From positions 330,424-394,423 of the forward strand of contig JANQQQ010000016.1 in the NCBI GenBank assembly GCA_028284935.1: a stretch of DNA of 64,000 bases, written 5' to 3'. The translations under genes were made by a program, and so were the position numbers. This document shows positions 18,346 through 27,618 of the stretch, piece by piece (positions within the stretch are counted from its first letter, which is position 1; each line of letters opens with the position of its first letter). Origin of the DNA: Croceivirga sp. Its GTDB lineage: Bacteria; Bacteroidota; Bacteroidia; Flavobacteriales; Flavobacteriaceae. Below the pieces are notes generated by a model. It had not been told where the DNA came from. It ran no database searches and worked only from the letters and a program-made list of their open reading frames with translations.

Positions 18346-20697
18346 TTAATGAAGCTTTCCAAATTTCAGGCCAAAAAAGAAGGCACGGGGTGCATCAGGA
18401 CCGTAAATGTAATCAGAATCCCTTCCTGGGCCAACGTCAAAATCATCTTGAAAACTATTAAAAATATTGGTCACTCCACCAGAAAGCGTAACCATAAAGG
18501 AGTCGCTGAAATCAAAGTGGGTTTCCAATTTAATATTCATATCCAAAAATGAACCCGAGTCGTTTAATTCCAAAAAGCCATTATCACTGATTACCCTAGG
18601 TACGGTCATATTACCGGTGTAGGTACCCGTGATATCCACATTAAATTTTTCACTTGGAATCCAAGTGGTATTCAAATAACCATAAAAGTTGGGCACCCGA
18701 ACAAATTCATCAATGATGATATCATTTTCCCCCGGGGTACCGTCACTTTCAAATAATAACTGGGGTTCATCCCATTCGGTTTGCTGCAGGGTTCCTCCCA
18801 ATTGAAATCGCCATTCCGGATTGGGAGATAGGCCAATCTCAAAATTGGAACCATAAACACGGGCCCCTTCCCCATTTCTGACTTCCTCCAAAATGGAGCC
18901 GTTTGCTAAAACGGCACCGGTGCTGACCAAGGTGAAAGGGTCTTCCAAAATGGTATAGAAACCTTCCAATAGCACATCAAATTGCAACAGATCCTTGGTT
19001 TTGGAATAGTTTAAAGAGCCGGTAAATGCGTTTGAAAATTCCGTATCCAAATCTTCCGACAAAATGACAAATTGTGGTTCACCACCTACACTGGAAATGT
19101 GAAGATCTTCATTAAAGGTTTGCGGGGCACGAAACCCTCTGGCATAGCCGCCGCGAAGTCGCCATTCGTTCGAAAGCTTGTAGGAGAGGGTAACCCTGGG
19201 AGATAGGGCCGTTTGGTTTAAATCCAAGTCCCTTTCGATACCTCCAACGGAATAATCCCCTACGACGTTGACATTATCCAATCGAGCACCCAACAGGGCA
19301 GAGAATGCATCAGAAGGTTTCCATTCGTATTGCGCATAACCGCCCAGGGAGTTGACGGTTTGGTCAACAAGCCGATTGTAGCCCGGTATTTGATCTTCGG
19401 TGGTGCTGTAATTAAATTCTGCTCCAGCAGTAAGTACATCATTATTTTTAAACGTCTTCGTGAGCTGTAAACCATTAACCCATGCCAAATCTTTGGTAGT
19501 GCCAAAGGCGTTGTTGGCCAACAGGCTGTCTTGTCTGGTTCTTTCACCGCCCAATCCTCCGTAATAACTATCGCGATTGGTATATGAGGCTGAGGTGTAA
19601 ATCTGTGTTTGTTGGGTGCCATCTTTACTATTCAATTCGTAATCAGCACCACCAATAAAGGTATCATGGTCCAATTCTTCGGTAATGTCGGTGAATTGGG
19701 GAGCGAGGTCCAATCGGTCACCACCTCTACGATATTCGCGAATCGCATTTAAGTTGACAGAAATCCGACTACGATCCGTTGGTTTTAAAAAGGCTTTAGC
19801 CCCAACAGTGGTATTGCGCAACTCCACCAGTTCAGTAAACCCATCATCATTGGCATCATAAGCCTCACGATTTCGGTACGCCCCAAAAAGGGTCACCCCA
19901 CTATTGAGATCGTCGGCAACTATGGAGCTATTGAAATTTAGGATTCTATCAAGGGCATCGCCTCCTACAACGGCCATGTTACTTCCTATTTCCCAAGTAT
20001 TCAAAACAGGGTCTTTGGTAATGATATTTACGGTTCCTGCGATGGCATTGGAACCATACAGTGCGGATCCCCCACTACGGACCACTTCAACACGTTCTAT
20101 GATATTGGTAGGAATCTGTTCTAGCCCATAAACACCCAATAACGAAGTGAAAATAGGTCTGCTGTTCAATAGTATTTGGGTGTAGGCACCATCCAAACCG
20201 TTCAATCGAACCTGTGTAAAACCACAGTTTTGACAGTTGGTCTCCACACGGACGCCAGGGGCGAAGTTGAGCCCTTCGGCCACGGTGATGGATTGTGTGG
20301 CGGTCAATAAGCGTGGTTTTAGTGAAGAAACCACGACTGGTGCACTTTTGCGTTCCACTCGATTTCGGGTAGCACTAATTACAACTTCGTCCAAACCTAG
20401 AACATCTTCGATAAGGGAAAAGTCAACGGTTAAGGGCGAACCTTGGGATACAGTTAATTCTTTGTTTTGAGACCGATACCCTTGGGATTGGGCAACTAAG
20501 GTTACAGTCCCCGCTGGAACTTGTAATTGATACGTACCATCGATGTCGGAGGTGGTTCCTATGTTTTTACCCTTTACAAAAATACTTACAAAAGGTACGG
20601 GTTCCCCATTAGAGGTGACCGTTCCGGAAATTGAAACATTTTGTGCGGTTAAAAGGGAAGCGGAAGTACTAAAAAGAGCAAGTAGTAAATTCTTCAA
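18346..20697 (-). CDS. TonB-dependent outer-membrane receptor, likely metal-related
   Basis: A 783-residue outer-membrane receptor. Order: signal peptide (to about residue 19), CarboxypepD_reg-like beta-sandwich (20-95), TonB-box-like segment (VLGLDEVVISATR), plug (about 115-235, with GGSALYGSNAIAGTVNIITK) and a 22-strand barrel ending in aromatic FGLKF. The plug has a CxxC pair (Cys155, Cys158: NCQNCGF). It is divergent from a DtxR regulator and a ZIP transporter and is controlled by a promoter overlain by a palindrome. Together these point to a metal or metal-complex ligand; haem or cobalamin remain possible. Confidence 0.9.
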   Translation of the reverse strand: MKNLLLALFSTSASLLTAQNVSISGTVTSNGEPVPFVSIFVKGKNIGTTSDIDGTYQLQVPAGTVTLVAQSQGYRSQNKELTVSQGSPLTVDFSLIEDVLGLDEVVISATRNRVERKSAPVVVSSLKPRLLTATQSITVAEGLNFAPGVRVETNCQNCGFTQVRLNGLDGAYTQILLNSRPIFTSLLGVYGLEQIPTNIIERVEVVRSGGSALYGSNAIAGTVNIITKDPVLNTWEIGSNMAVVGGDALDRILNFNSSIVADDLNSGVTLFGAYRNREAYDANDDGFTELVELRNTTVGAKAFLKPTDRSRISVNLNAIREYRRGGDRLDLAPQFTDITEELDHDTFIGGADYELNSKDGTQQTQIYTSASYTNRDSYYGGLGGERTRQDSLLANNAFGTTKDLAWVNGLQLTKTFKNNDVLTAGAEFNYSTTEDQIPGYNRLVDQTVNSLGGYAQYEWKPSDAFSALLGARLDNVNVVGDYSVGGIERDLDLNQTALSPRVTLSYKLSNEWRLRGGYARGFRAPQTFNEDLHISSVGGEPQFVILSEDLDTEFSNAFTGSLNYSKTKDLLQFDVLLEGFYTILEDPFTLVSTGAVLANGSILEEVRNGEGARVYGSNFEIGLSPNPEWRFQLGGTLQQTEWDEPQLLFESDGTPGENDIIIDEFVRVPNFYGYLNTTWIPSEKFNVDITGTYTGNMTVPRVISDNGFLELNDSGSFLDMNIKLETHFDFSDSFMVTLSGGVTNIFNSFQDDFDVGPGRDSDYIYGPDAPRAFFFGLKFGKLH

Positions 20698-20722
20698 AAT
20701 ATTTATTTAGAATTAGACTGGG

Positions 20723-20754
20723 CAAAAATAAACCAATGCAACTGAGTTGCAAAA
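20723..20754 (-). promoter_or_regulatory. Promoter of the TonB receptor gene
   Basis: Read on the minus strand: TTTTG (20754-20750), a 19-nt spacer, and TATTTTTG (20730-20723). This fits the Bacteroidetes consensus (TTTG and TAnnTTTG) exactly, with a leader of roughly 20 nt to the start at 20697. The palindrome at 20737-20751 fills the spacer and touches the upstream box. Confidence 0.7.
20737..20751. promoter_or_regulatory. Palindromic operator candidate inside the TonB receptor promoter
   Basis: TGCAACT, one G, AGTTGCA: perfect 7-bp arms. A protein bound here would block access to the promoter boxes. Its sequence differs from the other palindrome in this intergenic region, so a second regulator (for example a Fur/Zur-like protein) may be involved. 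Confidence 0.55.
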
Positions 20755-20780
20755 GAATACAGAGGCTTTTTCTGTTAAAT

Positions 20781-20805
20781 TTTAGACAAACCTAAAAATA
20801 GGTTT
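20781..20805. promoter_or_regulatory. DtxR-type box / palindrome upstream of the DtxR regulator
   Basis: Two overlapping symmetrical readings exist: TTTAGACAAACCTAAA (20781-20796), close to a TTTAGG-N4-CCTAAA style DtxR-family site with one mismatch, and AAACCTA-AAAA-TAGGTTT (20788-20805), a perfect palindrome. It lies just upstream of TATTTTTG at 20821-20828, the likely -7 element of the dtxR-like gene, and suggests autoregulation by metal. Confidence 0.55.
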
Positions 20806-20844
20806 TGATAAATAAAAATGTATTTTTGTATAAACCTTTTGACG

Positions 20845-21501
20845 ATGACTAGGGCGGAAGAGAACTATCTAAAGACCATCTTTCATTTGAGTGGAACCCC
20901 ATCAAATTTGATTTCCACCAACGCCATTGCTGAAGAGATGGATACCAAACCTTCATCGGTTACTGATATGGCCAAAAAACTGGCGGACAAAAAATTGATC
21001 CATTACAAAAAATATCAAGGTGTCTCCTTAACGGATAAAGGAAGAAGAACGGCTTTGGCCATTGTACGGAAACATCGCCTTTGGGAGGTGTTCTTGGTAA
21101 AGAAATTGGATTTTACATGGGATGAAGTTCACGAGGTGGCCGAACAATTGGAGCATATTAAAAGTGAAAAGTTAATTGATAAGATTGATGAATTGCTCGA
21201 TTTTCCGAAATATGACCCCCATGGGGACCCCATTCCTACGAAGGATGGAAAATTTCAAGATCGTGATAAAGTGTTGTTAAGTGAACTCCCGATCTCGGGG
21301 AAAGGAGTTTGCGTTGGTGTCAAGGATACTTCCCCTTCCTTCTTAAAGTTTTTGGATAAAAACCAAATAGCCTTGGGACATACCATTCATGTTTTGGACC
21401 GTGAAGCTTTTGATGCGTCAATGAAAATTGAAATTGACAAACATCAACTGCATATCTCCAATCAGATTGCTACCAACCTATATATTAAACTGCAGAACTG
21501 A
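20845..21501 (+). CDS. DtxR/MntR-family metal-dependent regulator
   Basis: A 218-residue regulator from the chosen start. A winged HTH spans about residues 1-65 (TRAEENYLKTIFHL, ISTNAIAEEMDTKPSSVTDMAKKL). The dimerisation/metal-binding domain (HRLWEVFLVKKLDFTWDEVHEVAEQLEHI, CDPHGDPIP-like YDPHGDPIP) and an SH3-like FeoA domain (about 145-218) follow. An in-frame ATG at 20818 lies upstream of the probable -7 box at 20821-20828, so translation should begin at 20845 (MTRAEE). The stop overlaps the start of the ZIP gene (TGATG), so the two are coupled. It likely senses Mn, Fe or Zn. Confidence 0.9.
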   Translation: MTRAEENYLKTIFHLSGTPSNLISTNAIAEEMDTKPSSVTDMAKKLADKKLIHYKKYQGVSLTDKGRRTALAIVRKHRLWEVFLVKKLDFTWDEVHEVAEQLEHIKSEKLIDKIDELLDFPKYDPHGDPIPTKDGKFQDRDKVLLSELPISGKGVCVGVKDTSPSFLKFLDKNQIALGHTIHVLDREAFDASMKIEIDKHQLHISNQIATNLYIKLQN

Positions 21502-22322
21502 TGCAACAGATCATTGCTTATTTTGAGAGTATAGACCCTATTTTGGCAGCCCTTTTTGCCACCCTTTTTACTTGGGGCTTGACAGCAGCCGGAGCTGGCT
21601 TGGTTTTTTTGTTTAAGAATCCCAAAAGAGCCCTAATGGACGGCATGTTAGGGTTCACCGGTGGTGTCATGGTCGCCGCGAGTTTTTGGAGCTTGTTGGC
21701 CCCAGGAATTGAGATGAGTGAGGGTGAGGGATTTATCAAGGTGATTCCGGCAGCGGTTGGATTTCTCTTGGGGGCACTTTTCATTTTTGGTTTGGACAGG
21801 GTCATGCCCCACCTGCATATCAATTTTAAGATAGATAAGGCCGAAGGGGTGAAAACACCCTGGCACCGTACCACTTTATTGGTGTTGGCGATTACCCTGC
21901 ACAACATTCCTGAAGGATTGGCTGTTGGTGTTTTGTTTGGAGGTGTGGCTTCCGGTTTTGAAGGGGCCACCATTGGAGGAGCGGTTGCGCTGGCCCTCGG
22001 TATTGGCCTTCAAAATTTTCCTGAAGGCTTCGCGGTTGCCGTGCCCATGCGCCGCCATGGCTTAAGCCGAAGAAAAAGCTGGATATATGGGCAGTCTTCG
22101 GCAATTGTGGAACCCATTGCAGGGGTGCTGGGTGCGTGGGCGGTACTAACCTTTGAGCCTATTTTGCCCTATGCCCTTGCCTTTGCTGCAGGAGCTATGA
22201 TTTTTGTGGTGGTCGAAGAGGTGATACCGGAAACGCAACAAGACAAATACACCGATATCGCTACCTTGGGCTTTATCGGTGGATTTATCATTATGATGTG
22301 CTTGGATGTTGGATTAGGATAA
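21501..22322 (+). CDS. ZIP-family metal transporter (GufA/ZupT-like)
   Basis: A 273-residue inner-membrane divalent-metal importer with eight predicted helices. The metal-site motifs are HNIPEGLAVG in TM4 and LQNFPEGFAV in TM5, the GufA-subfamily pattern, followed by EPIAGVLGAW and EEVIPE. It is translationally coupled to the DtxR-type regulator. With the divergent TonB receptor this gives an outer-membrane plus inner-membrane route for a metal; zinc, iron or manganese cannot be separated by sequence. Confidence 0.9.
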   Translation: MQQIIAYFESIDPILAALFATLFTWGLTAAGAGLVFLFKNPKRALMDGMLGFTGGVMVAASFWSLLAPGIEMSEGEGFIKVIPAAVGFLLGALFIFGLDRVMPHLHINFKIDKAEGVKTPWHRTTLLVLAITLHNIPEGLAVGVLFGGVASGFEGATIGGAVALALGIGLQNFPEGFAVAVPMRRHGLSRRKSWIYGQSSAIVEPIAGVLGAWAVLTFEPILPYALAFAAGAMIFVVVEEVIPETQQDKYTDIATLGFIGGFIIMMCLDVGLG

Positions 22323-22341
22323 CCAAATTTGAGGGCAACTA

Positions 22342-23046
22342 CTAATTGTTGATGTAGTTGTACAATTCCTGTATTTTTTCTGGAGTATTGAACTTTCCTC
22401 CATAAAATGAAGTCACCGTAGCAGAAGTATCATCCTTGATACCCCTCGAGGAAACGCATAAATGCTTGGCATCTATAATAACGGCAATATCTTCAGTTTC
22501 CAAAACGGATTGAAGCTCCAATGCAATTTGATTGGTCAACCGTTCTTGTACCTGGGGACGTTTTGCAAAATACTGTACGATTCGGTTCAATTTTGATAGT
22601 CCAATTACTTTGCCGGATGAGATGTAGGCTACATGGGCCCTTCCAATAATGGGTACAAAATGGTGTTCGCAATTGGAATAGAAGCTAATGTCCTTCTCCA
22701 CGAGCATTTGATTGTAGTGATACTTGTTATCAAAAAGTGCCACCTTGGGCTTGTTTTTGGGGTTAAGGCCCGAATATATCTCATCGATATACATTTTCGC
22801 CACTCTCATTGGGGTGCCCTTTAGCGAATCATCTTTCAAATCCAAGCCCATTACATCCATAATTTGGGCAAACAAATGGGCTATGCGCTCCTTTTTCTTA
22901 TTGTCCGTCAATTCAAAGGCATTGGGTTTCAGTGGTGTGTCGACTCCTGTAAATAGGTGGTCATCCCCAATATCATCGTGAGAGTAGCCATTTAATGGAC
23001 CTTCAGTGTTTAAATAATTTTCTAATACTAGTTCTTTGTTTTCCAT
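22342..23046 (-). CDS. folE: GTP cyclohydrolase I
   Basis: A 234-residue enzyme from the chosen start (MENKEL), catalysing GTP to 7,8-dihydroneopterin triphosphate, the first step of folate/pterin synthesis. Zinc and catalytic residues are visible: the Cys and His pair in YSNCEHHFVPI, the second Cys in HLCVSSRGI, and RPQVQERLT. The frame extends upstream to 23091, but those 15 residues are unlike the family and the shorter form matches the usual length. It converges on the ZIP gene with 19 bp between them. Confidence 0.93.
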   Translation of the reverse strand: MENKELVLENYLNTEGPLNGYSHDDIGDDHLFTGVDTPLKPNAFELTDNKKKERIAHLFAQIMDVMGLDLKDDSLKGTPMRVAKMYIDEIYSGLNPKNKPKVALFDNKYHYNQMLVEKDISFYSNCEHHFVPIIGRAHVAYISSGKVIGLSKLNRIVQYFAKRPQVQERLTNQIALELQSVLETEDIAVIIDAKHLCVSSRGIKDDTSATVTSFYGGKFNTPEKIQELYNYINN

Positions 23047-23604
23047 ACTTTTTAATTCCAGTGAGGTCAAATCCTTCAACCCCCAGTTCAATTAAAATTT
23101 TTTAGCTCCTAACTCTTTTTTTGTTTAAAACAACATGTCAATTTTAAACCAAAAAAGTAATGAAGTCCGTCGTTGAACAACAGCAACAATTGTTCCTAAA
23201 TTACAAGAATCAAAAAAGAATAAAACCAATTTCATTTTTAACTCTAAAAAATAAGATATAACATCCTATCCATTTACTACAATTGGTACGGGCTTAGGCT
23301 TGATCCTAAACGCATTCTTTCAGCCCAATGTTTCCAACTTTTACTGGGTGATCTAATGACATTCTTGCTTTTTATGTGATGCTTATCGGTGAAATAACGT
23401 TTTTCAACGATTTGAATAGGATAAAATTATTTTCAAAACCTTCATTTAACGGCTTTTCATCCGCATTTTGTGCAATTTATCCCGAAAAAGGGTCTGTTGT
23501 CAGCAACCTTTATTTTTTTAGAGGCCCATTTTTCCTCCCCGCGTATCTCCAGAGACTTTCAACCTAAACCATAACATTGGTTAATCTGAGAAATTAAATT
23601 CGTT
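23047..23604. other. Long divergent intergenic region
   Basis: About 560 bp of AT-rich DNA between folE (minus) and the 1304-residue gene (plus). On the minus strand TTG and TACTTTTT with an 18-nt spacer (in the segment around 23150-23185) is a one-mismatch promoter candidate for folE. No convincing promoter is seen for the plus-strand gene, and no RNA gene or credible ORF. The region is long enough to hold an undetected regulatory RNA or leader. Confidence 0.4.
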
Positions 23605-26600
23605 ATGAAAGCCAACCACCCAATTTTAATGGCCATTGTGGTCATTATGCTTCTAATAAACTGTAAAACCCCGACGGAAATATTACAAGACTTCAGTGAA
23701 ATTAGACAGAATACTGAGGCCCCTTTGGTTTTAATGCTTGAGAATGATTTGGAATATGCGGAATCGACACAACAGCATAACCAACTTCTTTTGGCTTTGG
23801 ATTACTCAAAGGTGAGTGCGAAGAAGATTTCCGTAAGCGCATTCAATAGTTCTGGCAAAATCATTCCTTCCGTCAAAGTTATCTGTGCCAAGGAAACGCT
23901 GTCCTATACGGATAAGGCAGTAGATTCCTTACATGCATTTGTGGCAAGGGGTGGCACCTTAGTTCTGACCAAAGCGAATTTTGATGAACGATTGGCTTTC
24001 TTAATGGGACTTTCTCCGGCCTACACTATGAAAGTAGATCAAATTGCCGAAGGGATAGCGGTTAAGGATAGCATGTTTCTTGGAAAAAAACTGACAAAGA
24101 ATTTAGATGAAAAACACTTGGGACTTCATCATTCCAATTTTTCCAACAATGTTACTTTTTTGGCCACCGCCCTAAATAATGGGGAGTACCCGGTTGTCCT
24201 CCTACATAAGGTTGGGAAAGGCAAAGTGGTTATGTACAATTCAAATATTTCGTTTGAAAAGGCGACTAGGGGCTTTGCTTTTTCCTTGTTATTGTTGGGT
24301 CTTGATGGTATTCCATATCCGGTGGCAAATGTGGGAAATATTCATTTGGAGGGGAGTCTGTTAGGTAATTCAGGGGCAATCACCCCCGGATTGGCCAGTA
24401 GTTTGGTTCCTTCCAAAACAAAGGATTTTGTTCGGGATGTTTGGTGGCCGGATATGAAGAAGTTGGCAAACAAACATAAAATTTACTATACTATTTCCCC
24501 TTCCATTCCAAGTGCTTTTAACACTAAAATACTGGATGATTGGTGGGGAGTTGAAGCTTTAAGGGAGGGGCATGAACTTGGATTTTTAGGGGCGTCGGAC
24601 AATGGCAATAATGTTCACCAAGCTTCAAACCCCAAAAATGTGAAAGAATACTTTGAAAGGGGAGCCAAGTTCTGGGATAATCTGGATTTGGGGCTCAAAC
24701 CTTCGGTTTATTTTTCTAGGAACAGCTCAATGGATGGTATTGGTCTTAAATCACTAAAACAATGGTTACCCAGCATAAAGTACGTTCATGGAAGATTTTA
24801 TAAAGACCATTCCGGTGTGGGGGGGCAGGAGTATGAACCGAACAGGATGGACCCTTACTTTTTTAATGTACCCGTTATCCCAAGGGACTATATTTTTGAC
24901 TCAAATATGGAATGGGATGGGCACACACAATTTCTTGTTACCGGAATATGGAATCAGGCCTTAACACCCGATGAACTTGGGGATAAAAACTCATCGGATT
25001 CCAGTCTTCATTCGTGGCGTTCCATGAAAAATGAAATTGGCTTATATGAAACTTTTAATGCACAGATTGGAGAACTCAAGAATTCCTATCCCATGCTCCG
25101 GTTTATGAGTGGCACCCGGGCATCCGAAACCATAGTAAAATGGCGGTACGCTTATTATCGTCATATCAAGGAAGAGGGACTTCATGTGGTCTCCAGTAAT
25201 GATTATGTCAATGATTTGGGTTTTGAAGATTATTGGCACTGCTATGTTAGTGGGGTAAATGACCATTTGTTCCAAAATGACCTAAAGGGTGTAGTGAAGG
25301 AATACCATAAAACACTACTTTTTGATGGATTTTTTTACCAAATAAAAACAGAAGGCGCCTTTATATCCCTTTCTGACCTCAATGCTGAAAAAACAGGGGA
25401 TGAGGAAAGCGTTAAGGCACTGGTCTTTAGGGAGCGAAGTAGGTTTAAGAGTGCAAAGTTTGAACTGCTACCATTTTTGAAGAAATTAGAGTTCTTTCGT
25501 AATCAGGGGCAATATTCCAAGGCCACTGAGCTAATTGAGAACCATATCATTATGGGAAATGACCTGCCCATGGCCCAATGGATGGACTATGCCAACATGA
25601 TGCATATGCAAAGCAATGAAGAGCAACTTTGGAATTTCCTTGAACGACAATATACATTGAGCCCCTCTGAGCAAATGGTGTTTATAGGGCTTGGAACAAA
25701 AGAACGTTTTGGATGGCCCAATGAACAAATAGCCGAGAATTGGCTTGCAAAAGCCATAGAATGGAATTTAGGGGGCTTGTCAGTTTTGCGTGAGTACGGT
25801 CAGGAACATCATAACTTGGACAATCGAATCAGAACAAAAAAGGTGCTGAAAAAAATCTGGGATATAACAAAGAAAGATGAGGATAGGATTCAATATATCA
25901 AATTCTTGATGGCATCAAAGGACCCTCAGGCAGACGAGGAACTAAACCAATTGGAAGTTTGCGAAGGGTCCGCTAAAACCATTGCATCACAAATTGCAAA
26001 ACATTATGCCGAAAGTTTTGCCTATGACAAAGCCTATCAGTGGAGTTTTTGCGCATCGGGTATTGATGTGAATACAGTAAATGGTTGGATGGAAAATTCT
26101 CAAGGGTTGGATAATTTAAAGACAAAGAAGCCCTTGGCATATTATGGAATACTATTGAACAATCAAGAAGAACGAGCCTACAAGGAACTAAAATATGTAG
26201 CAATATGTTCGCAACAACTAAGGCCATTGGCGGGGAAAATTGCACAGCTTTTTGGAAACATGAAAGATTATAGGGGGGCACTATCGTGGGCAAAATGTTC
26301 GGAGGGGATTGACATCAAAAACCTGCTAACATGGAATAGTGAAATGCAAAACTATACGACCGCCAAAAGTCTATATTGGGACCACATGGGCAACAATAAA
26401 AATGCCCATGACGTATCGGAATTTATGGCTAACATTTGTCTTGAAATGGGTGATTTGTCCGAAACCTGCAAAATACTCAGCACTTTGCCTCCTGGAAATT
26501 CATTGAATCAGTTAAAGGAATTGCTGAACGCGAATCTAAAATACGCCCCTTTAGCGGACAAACAGGGTTTAATTGCCGATTACCCCAGTCTTTTTGATGA

Positions 26601-27519
26601 AGAAACAAAAAATACCGTAACGGAAGAATCAAGAATGGCCGTTGGAAATGATGTTTTCTTTAGAAGTACTTCCACAAGCAACCAATTTGATTTTACCCAA
26701 CTGACATTTCTTGGTGGCTATGCATTGAAAGATAGGGGAGGGAATGTCCATGAAATTGCCGCGGTACGGGGGTTTGTTTATGAAATTGAGGACATTCAAA
26801 ATCAGACGGATAACCTCGAACGAAACTTGCTGGGATTGAACTATTCATTTATGAAGCCAATGAGGAATGATGCTAGCTTGACCCTTGGTGCCAGATTGGA
26901 AGGGGATAATGCCAACAAAACCTTTTTCCATCTAAATGCCATGCTGCAAAAAACCAACGAGAAGGGTACACTATCTGCTCAATTGCAATACCGACCCGTT
27001 CCTACGGGTCCGGGTTATGTCAGGGATATTTACCAAGGCAGTTTTAAGGGGGTTGCCGCATTGAATACAGATTTTGGACTGAATCCTTCCATTCAGCTCC
27101 AAGGGCGGTATTTTTCTGATGATAATAATGATGCCACGGTGAGCAGTAAATTGGAATATGATTTGGTCAGGGATGAAAGCTGGCAGGTTGCCCCATTTGT
27201 GGAGGGGTCATATTCGGTAGCTAACGAGGATATAAGAAATGGTTTTCCCTATTGGATCGCTGACGACCGATTGGTAGGTGGAGGGGGGCTTGCACTTCGC
27301 ATTGGCAACCCTACAGGACACTACTTTATTGATGCCAGCGCTTCCCATTTCGTGGAAAACCAAGGTCAACCGGCCTTTGAAAGGTATTATGCAGCAATGA
27401 ATTTTCGAATTAGAAAGTATTTTCAGTTGAATGCTAGCGTGGACTATTATACGATAGAAAACTTCTTTTCCAACGGATTCAATGTGGGATTACGGTATGA
27501 TTTGGGAACCTTTAAATAA
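23605..27519 (+). CDS. Giant lipoprotein: PelA-like deacetylase region, TPR-like helices and C-terminal outer-membrane barrel
   Basis: A 1304-residue exported protein. Seen: a lipoprotein signal (LLINC, Cys20); a GATase/DUF2194-like domain (about 40-260, with HAFVARGGTLVL); a region resembling the PelA-type polysaccharide deacetylase fold (about 270-595, with GHELGFLGAS and DGHTQF); helical repeats of TPR character (about 610-1010); and about 290 residues of alternating beta-strands ending in FNVGLRYDLGTFK, like the porin end of PelB/BcsC. The usual TFDDG motif of NodB-type deacetylases is not obvious, so catalysis is uncertain. The combination suggests modification plus outer-membrane passage of an exopolysaccharide in one chain. 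The name rests on architecture, not on a search. Confidence 0.72.
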   Translation: MKANHPILMAIVVIMLLINCKTPTEILQDFSEIRQNTEAPLVLMLENDLEYAESTQQHNQLLLALDYSKVSAKKISVSAFNSSGKIIPSVKVICAKETLSYTDKAVDSLHAFVARGGTLVLTKANFDERLAFLMGLSPAYTMKVDQIAEGIAVKDSMFLGKKLTKNLDEKHLGLHHSNFSNNVTFLATALNNGEYPVVLLHKVGKGKVVMYNSNISFEKATRGFAFSLLLLGLDGIPYPVANVGNIHLEGSLLGNSGAITPGLASSLVPSKTKDFVRDVWWPDMKKLANKHKIYYTISPSIPSAFNTKILDDWWGVEALREGHELGFLGASDNGNNVHQASNPKNVKEYFERGAKFWDNLDLGLKPSVYFSRNSSMDGIGLKSLKQWLPSIKYVHGRFYKDHSGVGGQEYEPNRMDPYFFNVPVIPRDYIFDSNMEWDGHTQFLVTGIWNQALTPDELGDKNSSDSSLHSWRSMKNEIGLYETFNAQIGELKNSYPMLRFMSGTRASETIVKWRYAYYRHIKEEGLHVVSSNDYVNDLGFEDYWHCYVSGVNDHLFQNDLKGVVKEYHKTLLFDGFFYQIKTEGAFISLSDLNAEKTGDEESVKALVFRERSRFKSAKFELLPFLKKLEFFRNQGQYSKATELIENHIIMGNDLPMAQWMDYANMMHMQSNEEQLWNFLERQYTLSPSEQMVFIGLGTKERFGWPNEQIAENWLAKAIEWNLGGLSVLREYGQEHHNLDNRIRTKKVLKKIWDITKKDEDRIQYIKFLMASKDPQADEELNQLEVCEGSAKTIASQIAKHYAESFAYDKAYQWSFCASGIDVNTVNGWMENSQGLDNLKTKKPLAYYGILLNNQEERAYKELKYVAICSQQLRPLAGKIAQLFGNMKDYRGALSWAKCSEGIDIKNLLTWNSEMQNYTTAKSLYWDHMGNNKNAHDVSEFMANICLEMGDLSETCKILSTLPPGNSLNQLKELLNANLKYAPLADKQGLIADYPSLFDEETKNTVTEESRMAVGNDVFFRSTSTSNQFDFTQLTFLGGYALKDRGGNVHEIAAVRGFVYEIEDIQNQTDNLERNLLGLNYSFMKPMRNDASLTLGARLEGDNANKTFFHLNAMLQKTNEKGTLSAQLQYRPVPTGPGYVRDIYQGSFKGVAALNTDFGLNPSIQLQGRYFSDDNNDATVSSKLEYDLVRDESWQVAPFVEGSYSVANEDIRNGFPYWIADDRLVGGGGLALRIGNPTGHYFIDASASHFVENQGQPAFERYYAAMNFRIRKYFQLNASVDYYTIENFFSNGFNVGLRYDLGTFK

Positions 27520-27558
27520 CTGCCCTGGCCATTGTCAGTAATTGGAATCAAAATTGGA

Positions 27559-27593
27559 ATAATTGCCAAAGTGCACAGCACTTTGGCAATTAT
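27559..27593. terminator. Long perfect hairpin between convergent genes
   Basis: ATAATTGCCAAAGTGC at 27559-27574, ACA, then GCACTTTGGCAATTAT at 27578-27593: 16-bp perfect arms with a 3-nt loop. It lies between the 3' end of the giant lipoprotein gene and the 3' end of the lectin-like gene. There is no T-run, so it is either a T-less bidirectional terminator or an mRNA 3' stability structure. Confidence 0.6.
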
Positions 27594-27618
27594 CCATGAT
27601 ACCGTGATGATGGCTAAA

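Noticed and set aside
20818..20844. Upstream ATG of the DtxR-type gene as the start
   Set aside because: It lies upstream of the probable -7 promoter box at 20821-20828, so it would not be in the transcript.
23376..23567. 63-residue open frame before the giant lipoprotein gene
   Set aside because: No plausible start context, no domain-like pattern and base composition like surrounding noncoding DNA; treated as chance.
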